Part shown: positions 34,574 through 47,112 of the stretch, in pieces
Layout: every line of letters starts with the position of its first letter
Position numbering within the stretch: position 1 is the stretch's first letter
From: Mercurialis annua
Taxonomy: Eukaryota; Streptophyta; Magnoliopsida; Malpighiales; Euphorbiaceae
Assembly: GCF_937616625.2 (NCBI RefSeq)
Contig: NC_065571.1
Span: 2,544,501 to 2,608,500 of the forward strand
Direction of reading: 5' to 3'
Length of the DNA stretch: 64,000 nt
Program-made: the position numbers and the translations under genes
Notes under the pieces: generated by a model
Told to the model about the DNA's origin: nothing
What the model saw: only the letters and a program-made list of their open reading frames with translations
Database searches by the model: none

Positions 34574-36586
34574 GTTACTTGATTATAATTATGAGAGGTT
34601 TGAAATCTAATAAACTAAAAAAGTTAAACATGAAACTTTAATTTTGGCGTAAATTCAATAAGTATATTTCAATCGTAGCTAATTGTTAATTTTTTTTTAA
34701 AAAAATAATAAATTAATCTGATTTCATGGAAAAAAATTAGGTATTAGGAAAAATCATTTTATCTCTAAAAATGATGTCCTACTGATTATTTAGTGAAATG
34801 GGGAGAATATTTGGGGACATGAGTGTAGTAAAAGAGAGAGACAGAGAGAGATTGAGAATGCTCCAAAAGTTATCAGCTTTGCTCTTCCATTCTCTTTCCT
34901 TCCAAAAGAAAACCAACAAAATTCCAGAATTGCATATATTTCTTGATCCTTTGATAGTGATGTGTTTTTTCCTTTTACTTTTCTACAATAACAAAACATG
35001 CCACTCCATTGCTTTCGTAAATTGTAAATATGGTTCATGTTTTCAGAGTCAAAACCTAGTTTCATTACTTTAAATAGCAATAAAACCAAGAATATTATAA
35101 TATCATTCCATTACTAATAATATCATTGGAGTATATTATTGTCTTTCTACAAATTTTTTCAAAAATAGGCTGCATTAAAGTTAAATTAAATATTTAAACA
35201 TTTATCCAATAAAACATAATATTTGATTGTTGATTTATTGTGCGATGATTTAATTAAAAAAAGTCGAAGCCGCATTAATTATTTATTTATTTTACTCAAG
35301 ATTGGGCTCTCTACTTAGTGATTGCTCAAGTAATTGACTACTAAGATGGACCGCTATATTTGAAAAAAAAACAATAACATACATTAAACGAACAATGGTA
35401 ACAACATTAAATAAACCGAAAAAAAATCATCTTCTTTGAATTTTTAGTGTACTATTTACAATGTTAATTTTTGCATATTTAATTAGGATATTTCTTTTCA
35501 GAATTTGCTTCAATTAAACTTAAAAACTTCGATCAATTAAGAATTTTCAATATACAAATCCAAAAATAACTAGAATTATCGATCCAATAGATCCAATACC
35601 AATACTAATTTACTTTTCTTTTGTGAATTTGATTAAACTTTCTTATCTTTTTAAGGCGTTTGTCAATCATGGTTTTGTGATTGAGCTAATAAATCCATCA
35701 TTTATCAAAAAAAATTCAAGTATAAAAATTAATTAAATATGCAACATAACTTTGATGTTTGGAAAAGAACTTGTATATTCAATATATTAGTCATCTGATT
35801 TGTATTTTTAGTTTATGGGAGTTTATATAAAAAAACTATGTAACCGTCCATATGATCACATTCATTTATCTGATAAAAATTATTCCCTTAGGCTTATAAT
35901 ATTTGTCACATTTGAATATTTCACATACATTAAAAAATTAATAATTATATCTTAATTAGTATATACTTTTACTAAATTGTCCATGTTGATTGCTACTGCT
36001 TTTTATATTTGATTAGTTTTTTTATTCTACTAAATTGTTTAATGCTAGGAATAAATTTTAAAAAATAGCAATAAATATTTATTTGAAATTTTAATGTGAT
36101 TAATATTATGAATCAAAAATAATTTTATATGCAATAAATATTATGAACCGGATGGAGTAACTATTTTGATGATAAGTATAATGAAATGCAAATACTCACA
36201 AAAAAATGTCTACAAATAAATGATAATGGTTTTCTAAGGGGTTGGATAAGAAATTAAGGCAAGGGCGACAGACCGGCCCGACCGGACTATGAGGTTTATG
36301 ACCCACCATGGATTTTAAGTAAAGGTACCCAGTCCCACCTAGATAGAGGATATGACCTTCCATAAAAACTTTCAAATAATTCAACCATCATCGTCATATA
36401 TATAATTATAATTTATAAATAACATGAATTATTAAATTGTTTTTTATTAGTTAGGTTTTTTATTTTTTATTTATTGGATATAATTATCCGTAATCATAAA
36501 ATTGACGGATCAAACTGTAAAATTTATTTTTATGGATACAATTTGGTAAAATATGAGTATAAAATAATTCTTCTTATGTTTTATAA

Positions 36587-36646
36587 TTTATAAATTTAAA
36601 TGCACAAAGATTTATAAATTTAAATGCACAAAGATTTATAAATTAT
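36587..36646. repeat. 24-bp tandem repeat, 2.5 copies
   Basis: The unit TTTATAAATTTAAATGCACA plus AAGA occurs at 36587-36610 and 36611-36634, then partially. Confidence 0.85.
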
Positions 36647-37518
36647 AATAGTATATAGAATATATTTAATTTTTGCAATTTGAATCACCTATTAAAAATT
36701 TAGTAATCAATAAACATGGTGTGAAACGCCAAACTGAAAATCAAAAATATGATAAGATAGATTTTGACGTCGAATTTTAATCAATGATTCGAATTAAAGA
36801 AATTAACAGTTCATATTTTAAATTATAAAAATTAAAATTTCTTGCTGAAATTTAAAAATTATACAATTTATTACTTTTATTTACATTGAGTCTTAATTTT
36901 TCTTGTTTTATTTGAAAAACAGATATATGATAGATTCTTTAAAAATATTAAAAGCTCAATACTCTTTAAATTGCACAATATGTAATAATTTATTTTTTAT
37001 ATTTATCAAAAATAATATATTTTTCATCTAAATATATGTATATATGTCTTAAAAAATTTACAAAATTTTAATAAAAATATTGATTATTGGCATCGGAAAG
37101 CGGATCTAAATGTAAATATAAATAATTTTTAATTGTTAGTATCTAACAATGTTTAATTGTCTCAAACATAGTCAAATATGATGCTAACTAAAAAGATTGA
37201 TTTTTTTGAAGTTGATAAGGTAATTAATAAATTTATTATGGGAATAGATTTAAAATGGATTTGCATAGTAAAGCCGAAAGAAAAATTATACAAAATAATA
37301 GTTATGTCAAGTCATTCGTGCAATAAATTAATAGTCTGTTAGTTACATGAAATATTTAATGATTAAAAAAAAGTAATATTAAAAAAATTCCTATCGTAGA
37401 TGTCTAATGTTTGTTGTAAAAATGTATGATGCAACAATTGTAAAGGATAAACACTCAAATTGAAATATAGCACAAATAATATGTAAATTTTAAATGAGGT
37501 ATTATATCTATATCTATA

Positions 37519-38077
37519 TCTATACTATATATAAAAGCACGGATGGGGGGGGACAGGCAAATTTACTGAATAATCCTTTTTCAGTTTACTATTAAATAAA
37601 GGTTTTATAGTCATTAACTAATTAGTTATTTAATTAATCACTATTATAATTAAAGTCCTAATTAGAATAGGTTGCTAAATTATCTCCAATTTAGTTTTTA
37701 GTATTTAAAAAATAACTAAATTGTCTCCAAATTAGTAGGAATACTTATCTTTTAGTTTGATTGAACTACAAAATTAGAATACTCTATTTGGTCAATATAA
37801 TATTATTTAAATTTCTATCTTATTATTTTTAAAGATATTATTAATAAAATCAAGTTAATTATTTAATTATGGTTATTATAAAACTAAAAGAAGAATACAT
37901 TCAGTATGGAAAAAAATTTAATAACCGAATATATTATATTTACTTTTACATAAATTCTTAACTAATTTAATATTAATTATAAATAAAAAAAATCGATATA
38001 ATTATAATAAATTTACTAATATATTTATTGACGAGTTATGTTATGAGCCACGTGCATAGCACGTAATGCGAAACTAT
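37519..38077 (+). mobile_element. Non-autonomous Helitron-like element, copy 1
   Basis: 559 bp. It starts TCTATACTATATATAAAAGC and ends with a short hairpin (ACGTGC-ATA-GCACGT), then AATGCGAAACTAT. It sits between A and T, as Helitrons do, with no target duplication. It is homologous along its length to 38875-39437, where the expected CTAG terminus is kept. Here the last base is T, probably a mutation. Confidence 0.75.
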
Positions 38078-38874
38078 TTTTAATAAATGGTGAGCTGACT
38101 CGACTGCTTAAATCCCTAATTCACATGTTTAAAGTGATTCCGAGGCGGAAGGAATGCATGAACTATAGATAATGTTAAGGTGGATTAAGAGTTAGATTGC
38201 AACTTAGAATAACAGCGTAATGCAGCATGAAATGAAGAAAACAAATTGAGATTAAAAGCATTTTCTTTAAAATTTGATAGAGTAAATTTTGAAATTATAC
38301 ATAAAGGCATAATTAATGAAAAAACGAGATAAATCCAGTCTAAACTTATCTTCTGAACAAAATTAAAAATGACCTAATTTTAAATTAAACCGAATTGAAC
38401 TGATAATACTTATTATTGAAACAAAAATTACATCACGAAATTGTACAAGGAGGAATTGTATTTGTTACCTTGTGCCATTGTTTCTGGATATCAAGAAGCA
38501 TATATTGAGCTAATAGAGACTGCATACGCCATTTAACTATCTCTTCAATTTAGGCTCCTTTTGGCTTTTGGAACATTTCACTAGAATTCATTTGTTCTTT
38601 GGAATGCAAAACTGTAAATTATAGAATTAAAATGAATTCTTCATATATATATTTAGAATAAATTCTACAATTCAATTTCTTTTAACTTTATTTTTAAATT
38701 AATCTTATAGCCATTCTACTAAAAATTTAAAATTAGATAAAAATTAAATTAATATATACTAATAAACTTTAATTATATTAAAAGTTACCAACTATACTTA
38801 CTCCATCGTATAAATTGTGAATGTAAATAAAAACCGATATTGAAATTTCAAACTATAAAAATTGTACATATCTA

Positions 38875-39437
38875 TCTATACTATATATAAAAGTACGGAT
38901 TGGGGGGGAGGCAAATTTACTGAATAATCATTTTTAATTTATTACTAAATAATGGTTTTATAGTCGTTAACTAATTAGTTATTTAATTAATCACTAAACA
39001 TATATTGTAATTAAAGTCCTAATTAGAATAGATAGCTAAATTATCTCCAATTTAGTTTTTAATATGTAAAAAATAACTAAATTTTCTTTAAATTAGTAGG
39101 AATATCTATCTTTTAGTTTGATTGAACTACAAAATTAAAATACTGCATTTGATCGATATATTATTATTTTAATTTCCATCTTATTATTTTTAAAGATATT
39201 ATTAATAAAATTAAGTTAATTATTTAATTATGGTTATTATAAAACTAAAAGAAGAATAAATTCAGTTTAGAAAAAAATTTAATAACTGAATATATTATAT
39301 TTACTTTTACACAATTTCTTAACTAATTTAATATTGATTATAAATGTAAAAATGGATATAATTATAATAAATTTACTAATATATACATTGACGAATTACG
39401 TTACGAGTCACGTGCATAGCACGTAATGCGAAACTAG
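38875..39437 (+). mobile_element. Non-autonomous Helitron-like element, copy 2
   Basis: 563 bp. Starts TCTATACTATATATAAAAG and ends with the hairpin ACGTGC-ATA-GCACGT and GCGAAACTAG, a good CTRR terminus. Flanked by A on the left and T on the right. No Rep/helicase coding sequence. Confidence 0.8.
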
Positions 39438-41057
39438 TATAATGAAAGATGGATGATTTTTATTGGTAAAATAAAATGGATGAATTAAGAAATAATTACA
39501 CAAGGTCAACGCGGAGCCACATACATGATAAAAGAATCATTTGCCCCTTTTTAAAAAAAAATTGCAATTTTCTATGTAAAGTTAGTTTTTATTTGTGTTA
39601 ATTACCTAGAAAATATTATATGTTAATCCTTTTAATTTTAATAAATCTTAAACTTTATATATTATTTAAGAAAATAATATATTTTACCCCTCTTAATTTT
39701 ATTTCATGACAAGCTGATGGTTATGTCACGTTATTCATGCAATACATTAACGACATATTTACCATGTTAGAATATTTAATAATAATAAAATCAATAATAA
39801 CTAAAAAAATTATACCGTAAATGCTCATAGGATAAATACTCCGAATTAATGATGTCACTTAACGTCATAGTGTTCTTTTAGGTATGAGACCGAATAAAAA
39901 GTTTGTGAAACCATCACTATGTTGTACGGACACAACAATAATGAAAGACATAATCTAAATCTAGACTTTGATAAAGAAATAAGTGATCCTCCACTCGCTC
40001 ATGCCTCCCCTCTCCTTTTTTCCCTTGTCGGCTAGATGCTGTCCTATCCAGCGGACCGAAAACCGGTCAGTTATCCGGTCTAATTAACCTTAAAAACTAA
40101 CAATCTGATCAATTTTAGACTGAATCTAATTTGGACGGGAACGGTAGTTGATCGATATTTAATTCGGTTGAATCGGCGGTTTGAATCGATAGACCTTAAA
40201 TCGTATCTAAAATTTATTTATATGGAGTAAAATTTATTTTACCGGTTGACCGGTTCAACCAAAAATCTATAGCCTCATTGGTTGGGTTTTCAAATACTCC
40301 CATGCATTCTATTTCTCTCTTTGTTTTATTTTTGCAATTATAAAAAATCAAACAAACTAAATTAATTAAATTTCATTAAATTTTTGTTAACTTCTAATAT
40401 TAATTACGCTTAGTTTTCATTTGTAATTTTTTAAATTATTCAATGTGAGATTTATTCGTATTTTTAGCAATTAATTGAATGCCAACTAGGGCTGAATTGT
40501 AAAATGATACTCCATTAGTACTATTTTATTGTTTAAATATTTAATTAATATTTACAAGAATGTAATTTATAACTTTTTAATGCCATATCGAATAGTTTAT
40601 AAATTCTTTTAAAAATTAATTATTACATAAATTTTTATCTCTAATTTTGTTTGCTAAAATTCAGTGGGTTAAAAAGATATTTTCTAGGTAAACTAGATAA
40701 GCAACTCGATTTTTCAAGTTAAACCAAATTGAGGTTGGAATAAGATTGGACGAGCCCGACTCCCGCTCTATTTACAATATGGAATCCTCGAATTGAGTAC
40801 ATATCCCTTTCGAAGAGTTCCTGATCAACTAAAGCATATAACCTTCTATCTTTTGATTAATGTTCAAAATTATTAATTAATTACAATAATTAAAATTAAT
40901 GGTATGAGATAATTATTTATCTAAAAAGTTTAATTTATATTTTGTACATGTGGATATATATTTATTAGACTTTAATAAGGATAGTGGAAATATATATATT
41001 AGACTTAAGTGGAATTAAACTCTAGTTGATTTCAAAATACATAAATTTTATTTTAGG

Positions 41058-41372
41058 GTTAATGTCATAAAAATCTATCAACTTTACACGTTTTGTCGTT
41101 TTAATCATACAATTTAAAATCATCATTTTCATACACCAATTATCAATTTTTTTAATACCGAGTGAATATTCGGTGAAATTCGCTGAGTTGACAACCGGAA
41201 AGTGACATGTCAGAACGAATCAGATAGTAATACGTCAGCGATTTTCACCGGATTTTTAAATGGTGTATCGATGTGAAAAACATTGATAGTTGGTGTATGA
41301 AAATAACGATTTTCAAACGGCGTAATTAAAATGATAAAACGTGTAAAAATGGTGAATTTTTATTACTTCATC
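41058..41372. mobile_element. Foldback MITE-like element
   Basis: The left arm AATGTCATAAAAATC, CAACTTTACACGTTTTGTC and the right arm (reverse) AAGTAATAAAAATTCACC, TTTTTACACGTTTTATC are inverted to each other. Inner arms ACACCAATTATCA / TGATAGTTGGTGT also pair. No clear target duplication, so the edges are approximate. Confidence 0.55.
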
Positions 41373-42732
41373 TCTTTATCTATAACCATACTTTCAAAAA
41401 TTCTAAACCATTACACACAGCTATACAAATATTTTTTATATCACCTCTCACCAATATAGCTAGTGATGCTATTGCTATTCAATTTAATTGTATAATTAAT
41501 TTTTTTATATAGACAAGTTCAGCAGTTACTTTCTAGATTGCATAATATTGGCCAGCCAAAAAGTGCATGAAAGGGAATAAAATAATTTGTTTAACGAATT
41601 CAATCAACTCATCATCAGCTTGCAATTGCAACTTGACAATATAAAATTTGAAAAAAAAAAAAAACAACCAAAGACAGTATGAGTAAAGCCTAATTCTACT
41701 CATAATAAAATAGCAACTCAAAAACATATTAAGTCTACATTTCAAAAGAGTTTCCTAAACTATAAGGACCTGTAATTTGAATATATGTTTTTTGATGAAT
41801 CCGTAATTTGAATATTGGGAATAATATTTTTTGATTTGCTCATGAAAGATAATTTTGATTATATTTTGATAAAGTCACGACAATTTTAAGGTAGATGTTG
41901 TGCGGCAAATTCAAAATTAGACAAAATGAATTACTATATGCAAAGTTATGGTAAAACTAATAAATGATCCCGAACAACAGATTATATCAATATGGTTCAA
42001 TAATTATGTAATTTGTATCAAATGTATAATAATAAATAGTAAATAAAATAAAATAAAGGAGCTGATATTAAGGCGTTAGCTTTTAAAGTTGTTGATTATT
42101 TTTCGATTTGGTTGAGTGTGTCCCACTAGAGATCAGTGAGTCTGTATTGGCTGATTCTCCAGTCGTAGTTTCATGATTAATAAGATTACATTTAAAAAAA
42201 TTGTATTGATAAAAATTAAATTAAATTAGTCCCTTGATGTAATGTAGTGTTAAAAATATAGACAAATTTAAAAGATCATCTATAAGATTTTACTAAAATT
42301 ATTATGTTATTATAATTTATTTTTATGATTTTAAATTATTATTTTTTTATTTTAAACTAATTTAACGTATCAAAATAAATTTTATTTTTTACTGGATCTA
42401 TTATAATTTTTATTTGCTATTTTGATATAACTAACAGTACTAAGTATATAATTGATGGAGCAAATTATTCATAAATTATTTTTTAATTAATTTTATCATA
42501 GTTATGAATTTATTTACCTTTAAAAGACCATCTCAAATTAAATTTTAAATCTGTTTGTATTATGCAAGAAAAGAAAATTCATCAACTCCAATGAAAATTA
42601 TTAGCGCTAATCAGTTAAAAATTTATTTTTTTAATAAAATAAAATATGTTTATTATAATTTTTATAAAAAAAAAATATAATAAAAATTTAAAAATGAACA
42701 AAAAAATTCCAGTAAATTAAATTAATTAGTAG

Positions 42733-42735
<3 letters not shown>

Positions 42736-42803
<68 letters not shown>
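42736..42803. repeat. (AT)n microsatellite
   Basis: Over 30 uninterrupted AT units. Confidence 0.95.
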
Positions 42804-42807
<4 letters not shown>

Positions 42808-42986
42808 CAGAAATTAGAATTAGTTATTTTTGAAAAAAATTAGACAAACTACAGTGGAAAATCAACTCTCAAAGTCTCAACCTCATATAGCAAGGACTTG
42901 CTACTAGGCCAAACTTTTAAGACATATAAAATATTCTTCATATAAAAAGCGAACTATTCTAAAACTTTTTAGTTGTATATTATAAT

Positions 42987-43262
42987 GGGAAAAGGGTCAT
43001 TTATACCCTTAAGGTTTGGCTTTAGGATCAAATAAGCCCTCAACGTACAAAAAGGTTCAAATATGCCCCTAACGTCTTAGAAAATGAACAATCAGGCCCC
43101 CGATTTGGACAACCAGGCCCCTAACGTTTCATTTATGCGTCAAAATTAGGGGCCTGATTGTCAACATTTTAAGACGTTAGGGGCATATTTGAACCTTTCC
43201 GGACGTTGAGGGCTTAATTGATCTCGGAGATAAACCATAGGGGCATAAATGACCCTTTTCCC
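42987..43262. mobile_element. MULE-type MITE with 9-bp target duplication
   Basis: 276 bp. Ends GGGAAAAGGGTCATTTATAC and its near-exact inverse on the right (reverse strand GGGAAAAGGGTCATTTATGC). TATTATAAT is duplicated at 42978-42986 and 43263-43271. The arms extend over most of the element (ATATGCCCCTAACGTCTTA and inverse). Confidence 0.9.
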
Positions 43263-45616
43263 TATTATAATTAACAGTCTGAGACTCTTTTTTTAAAATC
43301 ATAATTAATGTTTCTTCATTTTTAATTATATTAATTATTAGACTCCTTACTGCAACTCTTATTTTCAAATGATTTGGTATCCCACTTTTAATTTTATTAA
43401 CGATTTGATCCCTCATTTTTATTTTATTCTAAACGATTTGATATCTCACTTTTACTTCCGTCAACAATTTGATATCTCAAATTAGCAGAAGAGTCTAGTA
43501 ATTAAATAAATAGAAAATGAATAATCAGTAAATAGAATTGTTAAACAAATGATATCGAACTGTTAATTACGATATATCCGAAAAGTCTTAGAGTAATTTG
43601 TTTTTGTATAAATCTGTTTTCCACGGGGATTACTACCGTCAGTTGCCTCCTCCCTTCCTTTTGAAAAACATGTTAATAATTTATTTTAGAAGTTGCTGAC
43701 ATAAACTTCCATCCGAAAATTCTCCAATACCCCATCCTGCCACAGCTCATCAGCACATCCAAAATATTTATAATTTCTTTTACCAAATTAACATCAATAT
43801 AAGTGAATAACACGAAAAATGACCAAGCCATAATGCATTTTGAGTCCTTGCATTTGTTTATTTTTGACATTTGATGCTTTTTATTTGTCAATATTGAAAG
43901 TTTACATTTTTATTTTATTCTTATAAAAAAAATACATTGTAGATACATATTCGATTCCTCAAAAAAAATATCACCGATATATCTCTAATATGGAGTGGAT
44001 AAAGAAATGATTTTTAGGAGCTGGATATTTTTTAAAGCAAAGATGTCGTCGAAAATTTTACACCTTTGTTTTTATAATTTTATCTTAATTTTATATACAG
44101 TTAAAATAAACGAATGAACCAAAACTTTATTTCAATCACACTAATAAATTTAATTTCCGCGGAAAAAGGACTTTGTATCTTTAAAATTGTAATATAAAAG
44201 TTTAATGTTGATAAATATAAAAGTTAACAAATGTAAAGATCCACGTATATATTTAGGCCAAACACATATTTGGGTCCATGCACTATCATTTTTTTCCAAC
44301 TTAAGTCCCTGAACTATAAAACATTTAAAATAAGTCCCTGCACTATTAAAAGTCTCTGATTTAAGTCCCTCCGTGTCATTCCGTTAGAGAGTGAGATACA
44401 AACGCTTGACTCTGAGATTGGTTGTAGTTAAAATTTATGAAATTAAAATTTTGAGTCCCTACACTATAATTTTTTTGCCATTTGAGTCCTTGCACTATAA
44501 ATCTAACTTAAATTTTTAATTACTCAAAATTGATTAATTCAAAATAAATTTATTTATTTAAATTAAAATAAATATTTTTAAAAATATGATATTTTAAAGA
44601 TTGCGAGGTAGACGAACTGTTTTTTAATATATTTAATTTTTTATAAAAATAAAAAATTATTTTTATTTAATTAAATTAATAAATTTTAAATAATTAAAAT
44701 TTTAAATTAAAATGAATTTTTTTTATTAATGGTCGGAGATGATTCTAGCTTTGGAAATGCTAAAAAAAATTAATAACATTAAAAAATAAAATAAAATAAA
44801 TTTTTTATTAATATTATTTAAATTATGTGATAGAAAGACTTAAAATTGATGTTTCTAATAGTGTAAGGACCCAATTTGGAAAAAAATGATAGTGCAGAGA
44901 CCAAAATAGCATTTTTGATATATAATTGTTAACGTCATCCACATTCCGTTAACTTTTGCAATGATAGGGACTTAAAATAGATGTTTTTGATAGTGTAGGG
45001 ATTTATTTTAAACGTTTTATAGTTCAGGGACTTAAGTTGGAAAAGAGTAATAGTGCAGGGACCTAAATATGTGTTTGGCCATATATTTACCTTTATTTAA
45101 CATGTATGTTATAGCATATGACATTATCCAGAACATCCCAATACTCACGCATGGCTCCCACCATGATATAACCCTAATTCTTAATTTCACCATATGCAAA
45201 AAAGAGGATGCTTGAGCCTTTCCCATACCAGGAATACTACGTACACCACCGCCCAAATATCCATCCTTTTTCTATAGAGATATCTAATTAACATATAATG
45301 GAAAAATGTAATAGGAGTGTTTCGAGTGGAAAAAAGTCTAATTTAACCGAATGAAACTAATTCCATTATTGGTTTGATATTTTAAGAAATTTAAATTATT
45401 CAGTTTGATTTGATTTTTTAAAAAAAAATCATTTTTACAAACTGAATAAAGAATTTCGGATCGTAATTATCAAAGTATCTAAAAACAATAATCCAACATA
45501 TATAACTGGTGGTGACTGATGCCGAGAGGAGGACCGCTGATCATAGCCTTTTAGTCCCATGATATAGATAAATTTGACGTCTTTTAAAAATGTACACATA
45601 GTATTAATATTAAAAG
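43263..45616. other. Spacer left of the LINE
   Basis: AT-rich, with the MITE at 44256-45080. Minus-strand open frames at about 43673-43891 and 45032-45256 gave no recognisable protein. Confidence 0.5.
44256..45080. mobile_element. Large MULE-type foldback element with 9-bp target duplication
   Basis: 825 bp. Left end GGCCAAACACATATTTGGG; right end, reverse strand, GGCCAAACACATATTTAGG. ATATATTTA is duplicated at 44247-44255 and 45081-45089. Repeated phrases such as TTAAGTCCCTGAACTATAAA occur in both arms. No transposase coding sequence. Confidence 0.9.
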
Positions 45617-45798
45617 AAAACATAATTGTGAGAACCTCTCCCGTTTTTGTGGAGTTTTCTCTTTCCTATTCTAGGGCTTCCTAGGGTTAGGGTTTTCTCT
45701 CCTTTGCTGGAGTTTGCTGCGGTTTTTTCCGTTAATCTTTACGTCTGAGTACGTCTGTGAGTATTATCTTAGGCTTGGTTAGTGGTTGGAGGTTAAGG

Positions 45799-47112
45799 AT
45801 GGACGAGGGTTTGGTGGAAGCGTGTGCCCAATTGAGACTTACAGAGGAGGAGCTAACAGCTCTGAATCTTGAAGATGTGGTGGATGAGGTGATAGAAGAG
45901 AAGGCTGACTTTTGTGTAGTAGGGAGATTGTTGACGAATAAACCCTATAATCTAAACCATATGAAGAACGCATTGTTGAGTGCTTGGCGGCTTGCAAAGG
46001 GGTTTAACATTAAGGATGTCGGCGACAATCTGTTTATTTGTGAATTCTTCTCAAGGCCAGATAGGGCAAGGATTATTCGGGAAGGGCCATGGCATTTTGA
46101 TAAACAGCTAATACTCTTCGAACCTGTACAAGGCAATATGCAGCCCAATTTGGTTCTCCTGAATGAATGTTCGATTTGGGTCCGTATATATGACCTACCT
46201 TTAAATTGTAGGGGAAAGGCGGCAGTGGGAAAAATTGGGGCTAAGATTGGCAAGGTTGTGGAACGAGATGGAGATGAGGGAATTGAGTGGAGTCGTTATA
46301 GCAGGATTCGTGTTGCAATTGATACGACGAAGCCTCTTATGCGGGGTACGACAGTTATCAATCCATTAGGCGATAAATGCTGGATTTCCTTCAAATATGA
46401 ACGAATTCAAATTTTTTGCTATTGGTGTGGTATGTTAGATCATATGGAAGTAGAGTGTGAAGGTAAGCCGGAGCAGATAGAGGTGTCAGAATGGCCATAT
46501 GGTCCTAGCCTTCGAGCAACACCACGGCGAAGGAAGTTGATGGGTAGCAAATTCTCAACAGGATCTGGTAGTAGAGGGCAAGAGGGATATCCAAGTGCAA
46601 CCTCATCAGATAATTCAAATAGGGAGAATATTCGCCGTAATTTGTTTAATGAGGTCGAAGTTTGTGATCAGGGTGGAGCAGCGAATAATGTTACTGATGA
46701 TGTGGGAGGGGAGGACGTATTGCATGGCACTGTTGTCCAGGAGTTGCATGCAGTAGGCGATAGTTCGGTGGGTGAGATGGACGGTTTTGTGGAGGTTAAC
46801 ATATGTCAGGGAAGTGTGGAACTCCTAACGGAGGGGCAACCAACTGGTGGTAGTTCATCTAAAATTATTGAACAAGGGAGTAGTGGTAAGAAGAAAACCT
46901 GGAACAGAAATAAATCCATGCGAGAAGGGGCGAAGGTGAATAAAAGTGGAGAGGGTATAGTGGTTTCTTCCAAACGAAATCACGCTATGATCCAGGAGAG
47001 TCAGGTTTCAGCTAATCTTTTCTCTAAGAAAGTCAGAGATGGGTTATCTGATCAGTTTGGAAACATCGAGATATCGGCGGAGACTGCGAGGCAGTCTCGC
47101 CGGAAGCAATGA
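45799..47112 (+). CDS. LINE ORF1: DUF4283 and zinc-knuckle nucleic-acid-binding protein
   Basis: 437 aa from the ATG at 45799 ([14 protein letters not shown]). The frame is open further upstream but has no earlier ATG. The DUF4283 region (about 30-180) includes [25 protein letters not shown] and [13 protein letters not shown] text ([14 protein letters not shown]). It is followed by a CX2CX4HX4C zinc knuckle, [14 protein letters not shown] (about 207-220). The C-terminal third is low in conserved features, with Ser/Gly-rich and basic stretches. Plant L1 ORF1 proteins bind element RNA. The stop overlaps the ORF2 start as ATGA (47109-47112). Confidence 0.93.
   Translation: MDEGLVEACAQLRLTEEELTALNLEDVVDEVIEEKADFCVVGRLLTNKPYNLNHMKNALLSAWRLAKGFNIKDVGDNLFICEFFSRPDRARIIREGPWHFDKQLILFEPVQGNMQPNLVLLNECSIWVRIYDLPLNCRGKAAVGKIGAKIGKVVERDGDEGIEWSRYSRIRVAIDTTKPLMRGTTVINPLGDKCWISFKYERIQIFCYWCGMLDHMEVECEGKPEQIEVSEWPYGPSLRATPRRRKLMGSKFSTGSGSRGQEGYPSATSSDNSNRENIRRNLFNEVEVCDQGGAANNVTDDVGGEDVLHGTVVQELHAVGDSSVGEMDGFVEVNICQGSVELLTEGQPTGGSSSKIIEQGSSGKKKTWNRNKSMREGAKVNKSGEGIVVSSKRNHAMIQESQVSANLFSKKVRDGLSDQFGNIEISAETARQSRRKQ

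Larger units (their letters stand above)
34157..37518. other. Spacer right of the FAF-like gene
   Basis: AT-rich. Contains a SINE-like element (34467-34573), a short 24-bp tandem repeat (36587-36646), and a less AT-rich patch at about 36220-36360 (GGCGACAGACCGGCCCGACC) that I could not identify. Open frames at about 34800-35089 occur on both strands and resemble nothing known. Confidence 0.5.
39438..42986. other. Spacer
   Basis: AT-rich, no credible gene. About 40060-40260 is rich in ACCGGTT/GGTTGAATCGG-like text typical of short dispersed repeats. A foldback repeat (41058-41372) and an (AT)n run are listed separately. Confidence 0.5.

Noticed and set aside
45032..45256. Minus-strand frame MGGGVRSIPGMGKAQ considered as a gene scrap
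   Set aside because: Half of it overlaps the MITE at 44256-45080, and the remainder resembled no family I know in any frame.
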